Assembly: GCF_963662255.1 (NCBI RefSeq)
Contig: NC_085046.1
Location: forward strand, 45,833,797-45,897,796
DNA length: 64,000 nucleotides
Origin: Cinclus cinclus
Lineage: Eukaryota; Chordata; Aves; Passeriformes; Cinclidae
Direction: 5' to 3'
Below are positions 35,943-47,640 of the stretch, one piece after another (positions within the stretch are counted from its first letter, which is position 1; each line of letters begins with the position of its first letter). The notes below the pieces were generated by a model. It saw only the letters and a program-made list of their open reading frames with translations. It was not told the origin of the DNA and did not search any database. The translations under genes and the position numbers were made by a program.

Positions 35943-38900
35943 GTGAGTGTTTTTTTTTCCCCTAGGAATTTTGTAATTAATACAATATGTCTGTGCATAG
36001 CATCTTTTAGACCAGTATTTCACAATACTGGTAAATTTCAGGAGGTGAAAGGGACTCTATTGCTCAGAGTTTATAATCCACAGATTTTGAACAGGTACTC
36101 AGGGTCAGTGTTAGGGTTGTGGTAGGCGGTACTAAACAAGCAGCTGCAGAAGAGCATTTGAATATAGACCAGTTGCCTTGCTTAGAAGAACAAATATAGG
36201 GATGCTTCCCACCTTCATTATATATTTTACAAAGGAGGTTGAGGTGGGAGGAAATTTTGCTTTGGAGTTTGCCACACGAAAAACACTTTGCCATCTCATA
36301 TTATTACTTGAGTGATCATTTGTATTCTTGGTTTTGAAGAAATGCAGGTCAGAGGAAACTTCTGAACTAACATTGCATTTTTAGAAACTGTTGTCTAAAA
36401 GCAACAGAGGCCACGTTTCCAGGAGTCCATCTCATGATTTCCTTCTTAAGGAGGAATCACACTGTTATCCAGGAATATTTCCAATTACATCTTTCCAACA
36501 TATTTTAAAGGTGTGAGTCATAGGCCTCTAAAAAGAGCTGTTTCTTCCAGGTCATGATAAGCAAGGCAGTGACAAAATAAGGCACTGCCTTGTTTTGCTC
36601 TTACTTTGTCCACAGATCCCACAGGTTAACATTCCATCTATTACATAAACAAGGAGCGCTTACATCTTACCAAGTAAATTGACTTTAGTTTGGTCTATGG
36701 GATTATAACTAGGCTTGGAAAAATTTCAGTGCTAATTACTCACAGTTCTTCAACTTTTTTCTTTTGTAATTTTGCCTATATTTTTACCTGAAATCTCTTA
36801 AAAGGTTTAGGTTAGGGATACAGAGGTATGTGGCCTTGGAGCCAGCAAAGCTATGTAGAATTCCAGGTTTTGATAATACTTAACATTTTTGACTGCATGA
36901 AACAAACCTGAATGTATTTATTTGCTAATTGAGAAGAGCTACAGATAAATAAATGTCTGCCTGGAACATTCAACCACAGTATCAGAGAGTAATGCAGTAG
37001 AGGAATGAAATGCAGAGAAGAACAGTCCAAATGCTGAGCTTCTGTTTTGGCTGAGGAAATTTTTCTTTTCCATCTGAATACTCTCCTTGTCCTCTCCTCC
37101 CATGCTGTTCCTGACTGAACTTTCTCCTCCTTGAACTAGGTATTCAAAATGCAGCTTTAATTTTTGACCGCTTTAAGGGGATCTTTCTACAATTTCTTTT
37201 TTCCTTTTTTAGAATGTAAACTAATTCAGTACTAATAATGAATTTCATTTTATGTGGTTTTTTACTCTGAAGCATTTCATATACCTGGGAATAGATTATG
37301 TCTATTTACAGGCAAGTGTTAAAAGTTTTGGTGGGGATGTAAAACACTGCACAGCAGTCAGGAAAGAGAAAAGTTTCCAGGGATGCTGGGACATGGTTTT
37401 TAAAGTATCATGTGGAGGACCTCCCTGCAATTGAATTCCTGATACTCAGCGTACATAGTTTAGAAGAATGCTGTGGACTCTACTGGGACTTGAATTATTA
37501 GTTCAACTAGTGGTCATGAGCCAGCAAAGACAACCATTAAGCCGATATCTTCATCATCATATCTTTTAAAGTGGTGCCTCCTTTGACAGTGACTTTGAAC
37601 TAACTATTTGAACTGGGTTGGCCACCCAGAATTGTGCTGAGTGGTTTGCAAGACAAGGCAAGAGGGTGTGGGAGAGAACTGGACTTTTGTTCACTTGCTG
37701 ACATAAGCTCTGCGGTTAAAGTCCTGGCCCCACAGACAGCAGCAGAAGTGTTGTTAGATACAGGACTATGGCACAGGTTTGCCCATAAGTAGTTCATGCA
37801 TGTAGAGCACTTCTTTTAAGGCTACTTAAGCATCCTCAACTGTTTCCTTATGTCAATCCCACAAGAGAAATTAAACCTTTTGAGAAAGATACACATCCAC
37901 TGAAAGGAAGGCTGGCTATGCAAGCACAGGTTAATTCCAAGTAGCTAATTTGCAGGAGAGGGATGTTTATATTGTATCTAACTGAACAAAAGCAATTATT
38001 TAATAACTTTTGTTTAACATTCAATTTGTAAAAATTGGAGGCAAATCCAACGGATTTTGCTGTGTGCTAATCCTTTTGTTCACTTGTGTCTGAGAGGAAA
38101 ATGGAACTTTTTTTTTAAGATTCTCTATATTTATCAAGAATTATAGAGAAAGGAAGGAATTACAGAATTACAGGAATTAAGTGTGCCAAGACCTGATGGT
38201 TTGAATGCTAAAATATTGGCCTAGTATTAAGTACTTCTAGTATTTACTTAGAGTGGGCATTCCCTACCTTGTATTTGATGCCTATTAAATATTAGACCTC
38301 AGAAATTATAAGGTAAAAGAGTGACAACCACATAAAATAACTTATTAGTTGACTGCCTCCAAAAATAAGCAAGAAAATTCAAAATTAGGAAGGTAAGTAT
38401 AGTGTTTTTGTGAAGAGCGCATGTGTATGTATTACAATGGTATTTTTTAAAAAATAACTTACTGGGAAAGAAGCTGAGGAATAAGAGAAGCTTACAGGAA
38501 TGCAAAGTGTAACTGGGTCTGAAAGTGCTTGCAGGATTGCATGACTTCAAAAAGGACTTGATTTTGGTGCTGCCTTCCCTGTAGAGTGCCTCAAACTCTT
38601 GCCTCACTCCCATTAAACCCAAATAATTTGCAGATTATGGAAACTAAGTATCTTGTGTTACCTTCATTCTGTTCATAAACGATGCAAATTCCTGTATTTC
38701 TTGCAGTCTTGTGTGAACACATGGTACACTAAACTATTTTAATGAGACTGGAAAACACGTATGATTTTTTTATGATCAGTGTCACTGTGCTGATTTAGCT
38801 TGGCTGTTGTGACCCCCTGAAATAGATATGCTAAAAGAAGTTAAGACTGCTTTATTTGGTAAGTTAGTGCTTTAAGTTAAAGTCTGTTTGAACTAGTTTA

Positions 38901-39221
38901 AGTGTACCTACCTTAAGAGTGTAGTTCTTACTTTTTATTCCTTTAGCTGCACTTTATGATGAGAAGAAAGATCTTTCCTATATAAACATGCCATTAATCA
39001 TTTATATTCCATCCCATAGTAGAATTTGTAGAGATGAATGTGCACTAAAAGAATAGTGAACTATTAAAAGTACATATTTTTTCACATTGAAGTGGAAACA
39101 TATAGCAAATGGCACATTGCACATGAATTTGGTCTGGTGACAGTAAGTGCTGCTATTTTTGTTGAAAATGTGGCATATTTTCAACCACATTTTGTTTCTA
39201 TTACTATTTATTTATATCCAG
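35943..39221 (+). other. BMPER: BMPER intron, 3279 bases
   Basis: A GTGAGT donor is paired with a TATCCAG acceptor, in phase 1. The sequence is AT-rich. I see no exon, RNA gene or clear mobile element in it. Confidence 0.9.
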
Positions 39222-39331
39222 GACAGAGGAAAGTATTTGACCTCCCACTTGGAAGCTGCCTCTTTCACAGCAATGTGTATGATAATGGTTCCTCATTTAT
39301 ATATGACAACTGCACAGCATGTACATGCAAG
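39222..39331 (+). CDS. BMPER: BMPER exon: linker and first half of VWC domain 4
   Basis: This is a 110-base exon, phase 1 start and phase 0 end, flanked by CAG and GTAAAT. The first two bases complete a split Gly codon and give [15 protein letters not shown], followed by the CxxCxC signature of a VWC domain (CTACTCK). It aligns with human residues about 226-262. Two N-glycosylation sequons (NGS and NCT) in the segment [17 protein letters not shown] match the human positions as I recall them. The first half of VWC4 lies here and the Cys-rich closure is on the next exon, only 624 bases on. Confidence is high because the codon split, the phase and the peptide all agree. Confidence 0.96.
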
Positions 39332-39955
39332 GTAAATCCACAGAGCTTTGATATTTTTTGCTGATGGTTGTCTGGCTTAGAAGTAATTTCTAGGGCTGTG
39401 GAATTGTAAGCCTGATAGTGTTCTTTGGCATCTTGTGTGGTCTCAAATAATCTGATCTGAAAAGCACTTTCAGTTGTGCTAGGAAAGTTTAAAATGTTAC
39501 TGACTCTCTCAGATGAGACACCATGCCTGACCCTGTGTGATGCAAAATAAAGTTGCTCAGATTATGAGATACTCTTTAATACTGCATTAGAATGGAAGAG
39601 GAGTTTCTAAATTATGAATTATCATGTTTCTTCTGAGGGTCAGTGTTTTTTATTTTGTTCCCTAACATGACTGCAACAGCCTAACACTTTTTTACCAAGG
39701 CAAAAATAATAAGAGCCACCAATTCAGTGAGATTTTGCAGGCCAACAGAAGTACAAGCTGGGCTTTAGTTTCATAGACCATGACAGATTCCCTCTATCTA
39801 TAAATAATATTTATTTTCTCTGAGCTGACCTATTCAAAGCATGGCCTGTAGCTTGGGTGGATGCAATGATTGAGCAAGCAGAAATACATAAAGACACACA
39901 GGAGCACAAACATCTTGGTGATGATTTTATTATTTCCTTTTATCATTGTACCTAG
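39332..39955 (+). other. BMPER: BMPER intron, 624 bases
   Basis: This is the shortest intron in the window, phase 0, GTAAAT to CCTAG. I see nothing in it beyond ordinary AT-rich sequence. Confidence 0.9.
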
Positions 39956-40096
39956 GATTCAACAGTGATATGTAAGAAAAGGTGCTTCCTTCCTGGTGAA
40001 TGCAATAAAAACAAAGACCACTGCTGCAAGGAGTGTGTCTCATACATCTCTCCTGAGGAGGTGAAAGTGTGCAAGTTTGGCAATAAGATCTTCCAG
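39956..40096 (+). CDS. BMPER: BMPER exon: end of VWC4 and start of VWC5
   Basis: This exon has 141 bases, exactly 47 codons, phase 0 at both ends, with acceptor CCTAG and donor GTAAGG. It opens with DSTVICKKRC, reaches the CC-x-x-C closure of VWC4 (HCCKEC), then a short linker and the start of VWC5 (VKVCKFGNKIFQ). It aligns with human residues about 263-309 without a gap. The segment between the Cys residues of VWC4 differs most from human: it is rich in Lys and Asn (ECNKNKDH), where I recall Gly, Gln and Glu in human. The linker also differs (SYISPEE instead of LRVPPED). Cysteine positions are all kept, so the fold is probably intact. Confidence 0.96.
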
Positions 40097-42324
40097 GTAA
40101 GGTTTCAGGTATGACTCAAGGGTAGGTGTCATTGTAACAGCCAAAATAGCATGAGTTTGCTGTAAATTAGTATTTTGGCTTGTTTTTAGCAGAATTCTCA
40201 CCATCCTGGTCGATGATTGAACAATTCAGAGGCAAAGCTTTGCAAAATTTGCCATCTGTTTATTTTTTTCCTGAGTTTGAGTAAATTCTGCTGATAGCCA
40301 ACAGTTAAAGATTAGTTCCTCCTTGAATGTTACATGTTGTCTTCCTGTCTGTATGTAGATGTTCAAGCTGCTTTTTCATGACAATTGACTCATTTTTATT
40401 ATGAGATAATAATGCTCAGCTTTCCCAAACAAACGGTGATACTCATGGAGGAGATATTCTGAATAGTATGTAAGCTTTATCAGCTGAGCCGAAGAGTCTT
40501 TTCCATAGCTGAGCCAACAGGAGCTTTGGCTGGAAGTTACTAGATTTACGACATTTCACATCTCATTCTAAGGACAGCACCCCTGACATCTTATACTGGG
40601 ATAGGCTTGTAATAACTGTTACCTACTGCACTCTCACCCAATGTATTCAAGTCACAAGGGATTCCCTGCAGAACTGTTCCTGAGACCCCGTTTGTTTTTC
40701 CAAGTGGTGCACGTTCTTTTCATTCTGTGTTAGAAAAAGATTCTGTCACCTCATGGGCCATCTGTGAATTTAGAGACCCTTGAATCAGATCAAATGTTAA
40801 GTCCTGTGTGAATACTTGGTTTGCTCAGCCAGAAATACTTCCCATTTATTCCATCTTATGTGTACATTGCAGAAGTGTTTATTCTGGAAATTACATGTGA
40901 ACCTACTGTACTTTGGGACTATGCTCCGTCTGATTGGCACTTTCACACTAGTGCCATTGTACTTCAGGAACAAATGCCTACTTCTTAGGCACCCAACTAA
41001 AATATTCTGCTTCTTGTGAAGATTTTACTATATTACAATTATTATATGGAGTGTGAAGAAATAACAAGACAATACATCCATTTCTGGCCTAGTGTGCAAA
41101 AAAGTAAATTAAGTGTTGCTCTGTTGAAGTCAATGGTCTAATACAGGTAGAATGGGCACAGCAAATGCGTTTCTGCACTCCTGTGCAAAACCAGCTGTAG
41201 GACAAAAATTCAGGGCAGCTGCATGCAGTCAGCTGTGTTGTATTCTGGCAGATGCCTGGTGAGTGGTCATTAGAGACTGAAGAACATCAGAAACACCAGG
41301 CAATAGAAACATTGCCTAGAAACAAAAAATAGGAGAGAAAAAGCCTTTGATGAAACAAGCTGAGATGAATAAGTCAGACTCCTTGGCATTCAGATATAGT
41401 CTGTTTCTGTTTCTGGTCAGAACATCATGTTGAGGTGGGCACATAATTATTCACAGCTGTCTGGTTGAACTGCCTGTTCCTGTCAGGTCTGTCCTCACCC
41501 TTCCTTCCCAGCAGTCCTGTAAACACAAAACATGCACATTTTGGCTCTGAGCAGACTAGCATAAGACTGTAAGTGGGTGAGAGAGAATGTTTTAGGAACC
41601 ACACTTGGCAGATACAACACCATGTAAAAAGGAGCCAGGGCAGTTGCACAAGTAATTCATCCCAAGAGGGGACAAGACCACAAAGAATATTATGCTCTGC
41701 AGTTCATATTTTAAGAGCTATACATAGGCTGTCTTACCTGCTCTGCTTTTGAGAGATTCAGCACTGTGTTTCTTCTAAATATTTTCAGATGTTTAGCAGA
41801 TCAAATATCCATGAAAGTGCTGTAGAAATCTAAATTAGAATTATTTGACCATTCCTGCCCTATGTTCAAGTGATGCTGCATATGGGAATAAATTCACTAT
41901 CTTCTGACATCTTAATCAAGTATTTTCAGGTGCAACAACTTAGAGACGCTGCTCAACCTAGTGAATCAGGTTTTTCTAATTATGTGAACTTAAATGAAAA
42001 TTTGTGGTAGGTGTGATCACAACTCAGATGCTTATTGGAGAGGAAACAATGCAAATAATCAGGACACTTGAAAAATTCAAATGTGATTTGGTTAGCTTTG
42101 TAAAAATTAATTTCTTACCAAAAAGACCAAAGGGAAGAAAACCTGGCTGAATTTGATCTCAGTCTTGAATCCAACTGACCAGGGAAAGACACCTCAAAAT
42201 AATTTAGACTAAACAATGACACAGTACAAACAGAGAAATTAATCTTTTCTTGTGCAATGATACATTGCTGAAATAGCTTCTTGTTGCCACCCCAGTTGAT
42301 ATTATATCATGTTCCCTCTTGCAG
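40097..42324 (+). other. BMPER: BMPER intron, 2228 bases
   Basis: A phase 0 intron from GTAAGG to CTTGCAG. No exon, RNA gene or clear repeat family is visible. Confidence 0.9.
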
Positions 42325-42429
42325 GATGGAGAGATGTGGTCCTCTGTGAACTGTACCATCTGTGCTTGTGTGAAAGGCAAGACAGAATGTCGCAAGAAAC
42401 AGTGCATTCCAGTCAGCAGCTGTCCTCAT
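42325..42429 (+). CDS. BMPER: BMPER exon: core of VWC domain 5
   Basis: This exon has 105 bases, 35 codons, phase 0 at both ends, with acceptor TTGCAG and donor GTGAGT. The peptide reads [20 protein letters not shown] and continues to IPVSSCPH. It carries the CxxCxC VWC signature and an NCT glycosylation sequon. It aligns with human residues about 310-344, with conservative changes (Ile to Val, Arg to Lys, Gln to His at the last codon). Open frames running past the donor at 42430 are intron read-through, since the protein resumes in the next exon at GKILNRKGCC. VWC5 is completed by the small exon at 47595. Confidence 0.96.
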
Positions 42430-45400
42430 GTGAGTTTTTTGAAAGAACTGAGCTTTCTTCTCTCTTCTGCTCCACCATTATCTTTTCCAGTGCTTTTTTT
42501 GGAAGTTGTGTGCGTGAGAGTGGGGCATGCTATTTGGAAAGAAGGGATTATCTGGAATGTTAATTTAGGCTGGCATTCCCCAAATATGCAACTGTTATCC
42601 TGAATATGGTCTTCCTGCCTCTGTCCTTGCTCTGAGGACTCCGTGCTCCTCCTCTCCTTCTCCTTTAACTTTCTCTGTCCCAGGTATCTGCTTTGTAACA
42701 GTTTTTGTTCACTTTTATTTATTGGTTTTATAGAGTGGTGAGGTGACTATGTTAATAATTCAGTAATGTGTATGTTGTTAAGGCAAGCCACAGGAGGTTG
42801 TTGTACTTGCATTTCTCAGTGTATATGAGGCTTAATACTTGGTTGAAAACGTAAATTAGACAAATCAAAGAAAATTAGTTCAACCAAGCCATGCTGCTTT
42901 CACTAAGGTTGTGGCATGGGTATTTTTTATTAGAAAGTCTGAAGTGAACCCAAAGAATGCTGTAATTTTAAGTTAATGGGATCAAAATTTAGCTTTACTT
43001 GAAACCTTGTGAGCTAAAATCAGCCTTTGTTTCTTGGATTTCTGACACTGACAAATTATTTTGTTCTTATGGCTCAATCTTTCACAAGATGGAGCTCTAA
43101 ACAGCACCTCAAGTTGGGGCAGATCTTTGAGCAAAACTGCAGAAGAGAGAGCCAATTTCTTAGCATTATACCTTCTCAGTGTTTCCTTCTTGATCCTGGG
43201 AAAATGTGAATCACAGACACCTAGATATAAAATTTTTAAGTTAAAAACTCTTGGTTTGTAAAATTTTATATGTGTAAACTTTTGACAGAAGTGGTGGTAG
43301 AATGCAGAACCTGTACCTTGCCACTCCCCATTCTGGTGTGACAGTGGGCTTCAAGATCCTCAAAAGAGGGGAACAACCTTTTCTTGTCACTCTGGCACTC
43401 ACTGCAGAGGGCAGTTCTTCTCTTAATGGGCCTCACATGAGGTGCTGCATACACATCATGAAGTGTGAACAAATGGAACTATTCTTTTGGGAGTGTTATA
43501 CGGCTCATGACAGTCAGGTTTGCTGCTTTCATGCCACTCACAGTATAAGCAGGAAATGAGACCTTGGGCTCTTCAGGTCTCACAAACTGCATTGCATTTA
43601 CATTTTCCTTGTGCTCGTGCATTTTAAATGTTTAATTGTTTAAATGTTTTAATGTTTAGCTTCTGAGATCAAGTAGCTAATATGACTTAATAGAGATATT
43701 CAGTGAAGTTCGTCACTTCAGCTGTATCCATATGTGTATTTGAGTATTGAGATGATCAGTTGAAGTGGCTTCTAAAATGAAAGAAGTGGTGGGTAAAAAT
43801 TCACTACTGACAGTGCTGCAGCATGTGAGACTGACAAACTCATTCAGTGCTGCTATAGAACCTGCTCCAAGGATAAATTGAAATCTAAACTACCCTTGAC
43901 CTCTGAGGTGAGTCTACAAACAAGGTCTGGTTCCTTAGGGCTAGAAGGACCAACTTTGTTACCCTGAAGCACCATTTCCCCCAGTCAGCCAAGTCACCAC
44001 CTTAAAATTCAAGCTGTAAGCAAACGCACCCTCCTCCACAGGTACGCCTTACATTTCTGCTCTTCCAAGCTAAATTGGAAGGAGAAGTAGGAGAAAGAAT
44101 GTAAAATCTAGAGTAAAAATTATTTCCCTATTTGATGTGGGTAACAAGTAGTTTTAAAACAAATAATGTATGCTGATTGATTGAAAGATTTTACACTTCA
44201 TCTCTGCTCTGCTATCTTTGATGAGTTTCTGCCATAAATCTATAAACATCACTTAAACACACAAAATTTTTCAAGATAAATATATACTGGTGGTTCTGAT
44301 ATTGACAGTCTGAATATCGTGCATAGAGTTATGCTGCTGTCTCTGCAAACTGTAGATATGTCCATTCCCTTTCTCTCTTCACAATATTTTTGACAGTAAG
44401 CAGTCTCCACTGACTATTGAAGACTGCTGTGGAATAAAGTGTAGTTTAGTGTCCCTTGTATGCTGGGCAACATAAAGTTATCTTGTTAAATGTGTATTAT
44501 ACAGACAACTGAGTGTGAAAGGATTGAAGATTCACAAAGAATTTAGAATATTTTTCCTTAACTTAAATGCTTTACCATGCAGCCTTAATACTCTTTGCAT
44601 AATATTGTGTGTGAGCTTTTTTGGTTATGTAATTTTATTTTATTTATCATAATAAATTTTGGGCAATTATTTATTGAATGTATGGGTTTCAAAGTGGTAA
44701 TTCTGCAGAAATTTCCAGTACTACACAACTGTTTGTATTATTCAATCTATTGGTTGCAGGCTGACATATTTTTGAAGACTCTTTCTGCCATTACTTTCGT
44801 TTTCATGGTAGCACTAGACACAAATTTTTGTTTATTTTGTTTTTTTTTCTTTTTGGAGCATTTAATCCCATATCAGCAATTGCAGGAAATGTCTTTCTTT
44901 TAGGTTTTTTGCATCTGCTGTGGAGGCAATACACTTTTCAAATTCAGTCCCTCCTGTCACATTTATAGTAAGATTGGTCCTCCTTGGCATTCTAGTGAGC
45001 CTCGTGGCTTGTAGTTTCTGTTTCTTACTTTCTGACCACTGACTCCATATAGATATTCTCTCTCTCTCAAGTTATCTGGAGTGTCAGCCTGCAAGGTGCA
45101 GTACATACTGGCCCCCATTCAGCAAAGCTATTAAGCATATGTCCAGTTCTGCTGAAGTAAGACCTTCCTGTGTGCTGGAACTTAAACACATGCTTAAATA
45201 CTTCATAGTATTTAATGATATAGCATTTAACTATACAACATTTGGCAAGATTGAGTTTCAGAGATCCTTCAGACTTCTTACTGAGTTTGCTATTTACTTG
45301 CCCTAGCCCTCAAAGGAACAGCTCTAGTCTGTTCCTTGCTTTGTGCCATCTGCTTTCTGATTACCCATCCTTATAATTTGTCACCTTGCACCCTCTCCTT

Positions 45401-47594
45401 ATGCCTTTGCATTCCTCACTAACGTCTTAAGTCTGTGGTAATGATCAGTGGTCATGAACATGCCTCTTTTTGTACTGCTAGAGGAGAGCTTGGTGAATTC
45501 TACAGCATATAACCTTTTCTGAGCACCAAGGCTATGTAAATGTTAACAGAATTAAATTCATGGCAGGTGAAGACATTTACAGAGTTTAATTCTGTGGGTA
45601 AATTATGAACCCATGAACTCCAAGTGAGCTGAAAATTTATTCAGAACTTGTTCTCCCATCTCTAGAGCAGACTGCGTATAATCTTATGCACATCTGTTAT
45701 TATTGCAAACAAAAAGTTGCTGTTTTTACTCTATTGCCAAATGAGGCACAAAAAACCAACAGCTGTTGCTATTGCACAACCAGACAACCCCCTTTCCCCC
45801 AGCAATTACTCTTGCCTTTAAAAAAAAATAGAAAATAAAACCCTCAGACCCAAAATTGAAAACCCCATAAAAAGGAAGAAAACTCCCCAAAAATAAATAG
45901 ACTCAAATGTGGTCTGCTTATAAATATTCATAGGGAAAAATGGGATCACATCACTTAGCACACTCCTAAGGGAACCCTCAATGCTAACAAACTCTTGCAG
46001 CACATGTTAGCAATAATGGGTTTCCTTATTCTACAAGACAAAAACAGGATCTTGGGCCAACATGGTGGCTCAAGTAACCAGCCTCAGCAGGCTGCCTTGG
46101 AGATTCCAATTTCACTTGAATTCTTGCCACTTACAGCTTGGCTGATGGTTTCAACTCTTGTATTGAAGCAGAGGGGTAAGGCTGTGCAGTGCAGTGTGTG
46201 GTATTCAGCTACATGCCTCTGTTTCTACAAATAAGTATTGCTAAGCCTCCTATTTCTGTGTGGTTTTAAGGGTTCCTCCTTTAAGGGGTTCTGTTCTAGC
46301 AGGTACTTGGTAGGCCTTCCTGTTGCACCCTGGTCCTCAGCTATTCTCTTTTTCCAGGGACCTGGGAGTCACACAAACCTTTAAGTGCTGCTCACTCTGC
46401 CAGTGCAACTCTGATGCAGCCCTTTTCTTAAGTCCAGATGTGTCTCAACTCCGTTCACATGAAGTTGCATATTCAAAGACAAGCTTACACTGATCTGGGC
46501 CCTGTGGATGATGTACCCAAGTGCATTCATGACCAAGGATTCATTCATGCCATGTGTGTACATCAAGCAAGAGCAGGATGGAACATGCTCCACTCCAGTT
46601 TGCTAGCAGATACTTGTAGTTCATCCTTCCCATGCACATTGTCAAAGCTTGGAAGCACTGTAGGTAAAGCAAGGTAGACAGCAATAGGGCTACCTGTGCC
46701 CACTTCCCCAGTCTTTGCATAGACCTGTCAGCAATTTTTTGTCTGTTTTCATAAGTTTTCTATACTGTTTAGTGGGCAGGATAGTGCAGCTCCATTTGCT
46801 CACTCTTGCTGTCCTCACCTTGCTCACCCACTTGGTGGGAATTAGCTGTAGTCACACAGAGGGGACTTTCTCTGTGTTCAGCTGCTGTTGGAGCCAAGGG
46901 TCAGTGCTTGGGAACAGCACAGCTCCATATACCTCTTCATTCCCTGTGTGGGGTTATACGTGAGCTCAATATCACTGTAAGCTGTTATAACCAACAGCAT
47001 TTTTTGCTTGGAGAAACACATTGTTCAGTCTGAAATTTTTCAGGATTCTCTGCTTTCTTGCTGATTAACTTTGGGTAATTTAAGTAAAATCAGATAAAAC
47101 GTCTTTTAAACTGATGAAGACTGAAAAGAACATGAATGTACAAGCATAGAGGCTTACCTCCTGCACCTAGTCAGTCTTCTATAAGGCACAAGAAATAGAA
47201 TTGAATGAGTTCCTGCCTTCCTGCCTTCCTGCCTCCCTCCCTCCCTCCATCCCTCCAGTAATACATAGGAAAAGGGCATCTTTTGGGAAGATGGGGGGAA
47301 ATGTAGTGGTCTTGTTAACTCAGTGACTGTTTTATCTATCTGTGCAAGTCCAAAATTCTCTCAGAAGAGAAAAAGGGTAACAGAGAACCCTGTTAGTATT
47401 TAATTTCTTATAAGACTACCAGGAAGCTTGGAATAGTTCTGTCTGTTTTTAGCACCTGATATCTGAAGCTGCAAGCAGGGTACTGAGTTCAAACACAACT
47501 TGTTATTTTCGAAAGCTTATCCAGTCTTATAACATGACACAATCACTGCTCCAAGAACTCTTTCATTAAAATAGCCTGTCTTTCTCCCAATTAG
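42430..47594 (+). other. BMPER: BMPER intron, 5165 bases
   Basis: A phase 0 intron from GTGAGT to CAATTAG. It contains a short pyrimidine tetranucleotide repeat near its end (47211-47256). I found no other element I could name. Confidence 0.9.
47211..47256. repeat. CCTT/CCTC tetranucleotide repeat
   Basis: A short pyrimidine repeat: TCCTGCCTTCCTGCCTTCC followed by CTCC units, in the intron before the 46-base exon. Confidence 0.9.
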
Positions 47595-47640
47595 GGTAAA
47601 ATCCTGAACAGAAAAGGATGCTGTCCGATTTGCACTGAAA
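47595..47640 (+). CDS. BMPER: BMPER exon: 46-base exon closing VWC5
   Basis: A very short exon: 15 codons plus one base, phase 0 start and phase 1 end. Its acceptor is CAATTAG and its donor a strong GTAAGT. It encodes GKILNRKGCCPICTE, which matches human residues about 345-359 exactly as I recall them and supplies the CC-x-x-C closure of VWC5. The trailing A joins AG of the next exon to give the Lys of EKPGVC. Gene finders easily miss an exon this small, but the exact peptide match and the compatible phases on both sides make it secure. Confidence 0.95.

Noticed and set aside
42430..42603. Continuation of the VWC5 exon frame past the donor
   Set aside because: A strong GTGAGT donor at 42430 and resumption of the BMPER peptide at 47595 show that this is intron.
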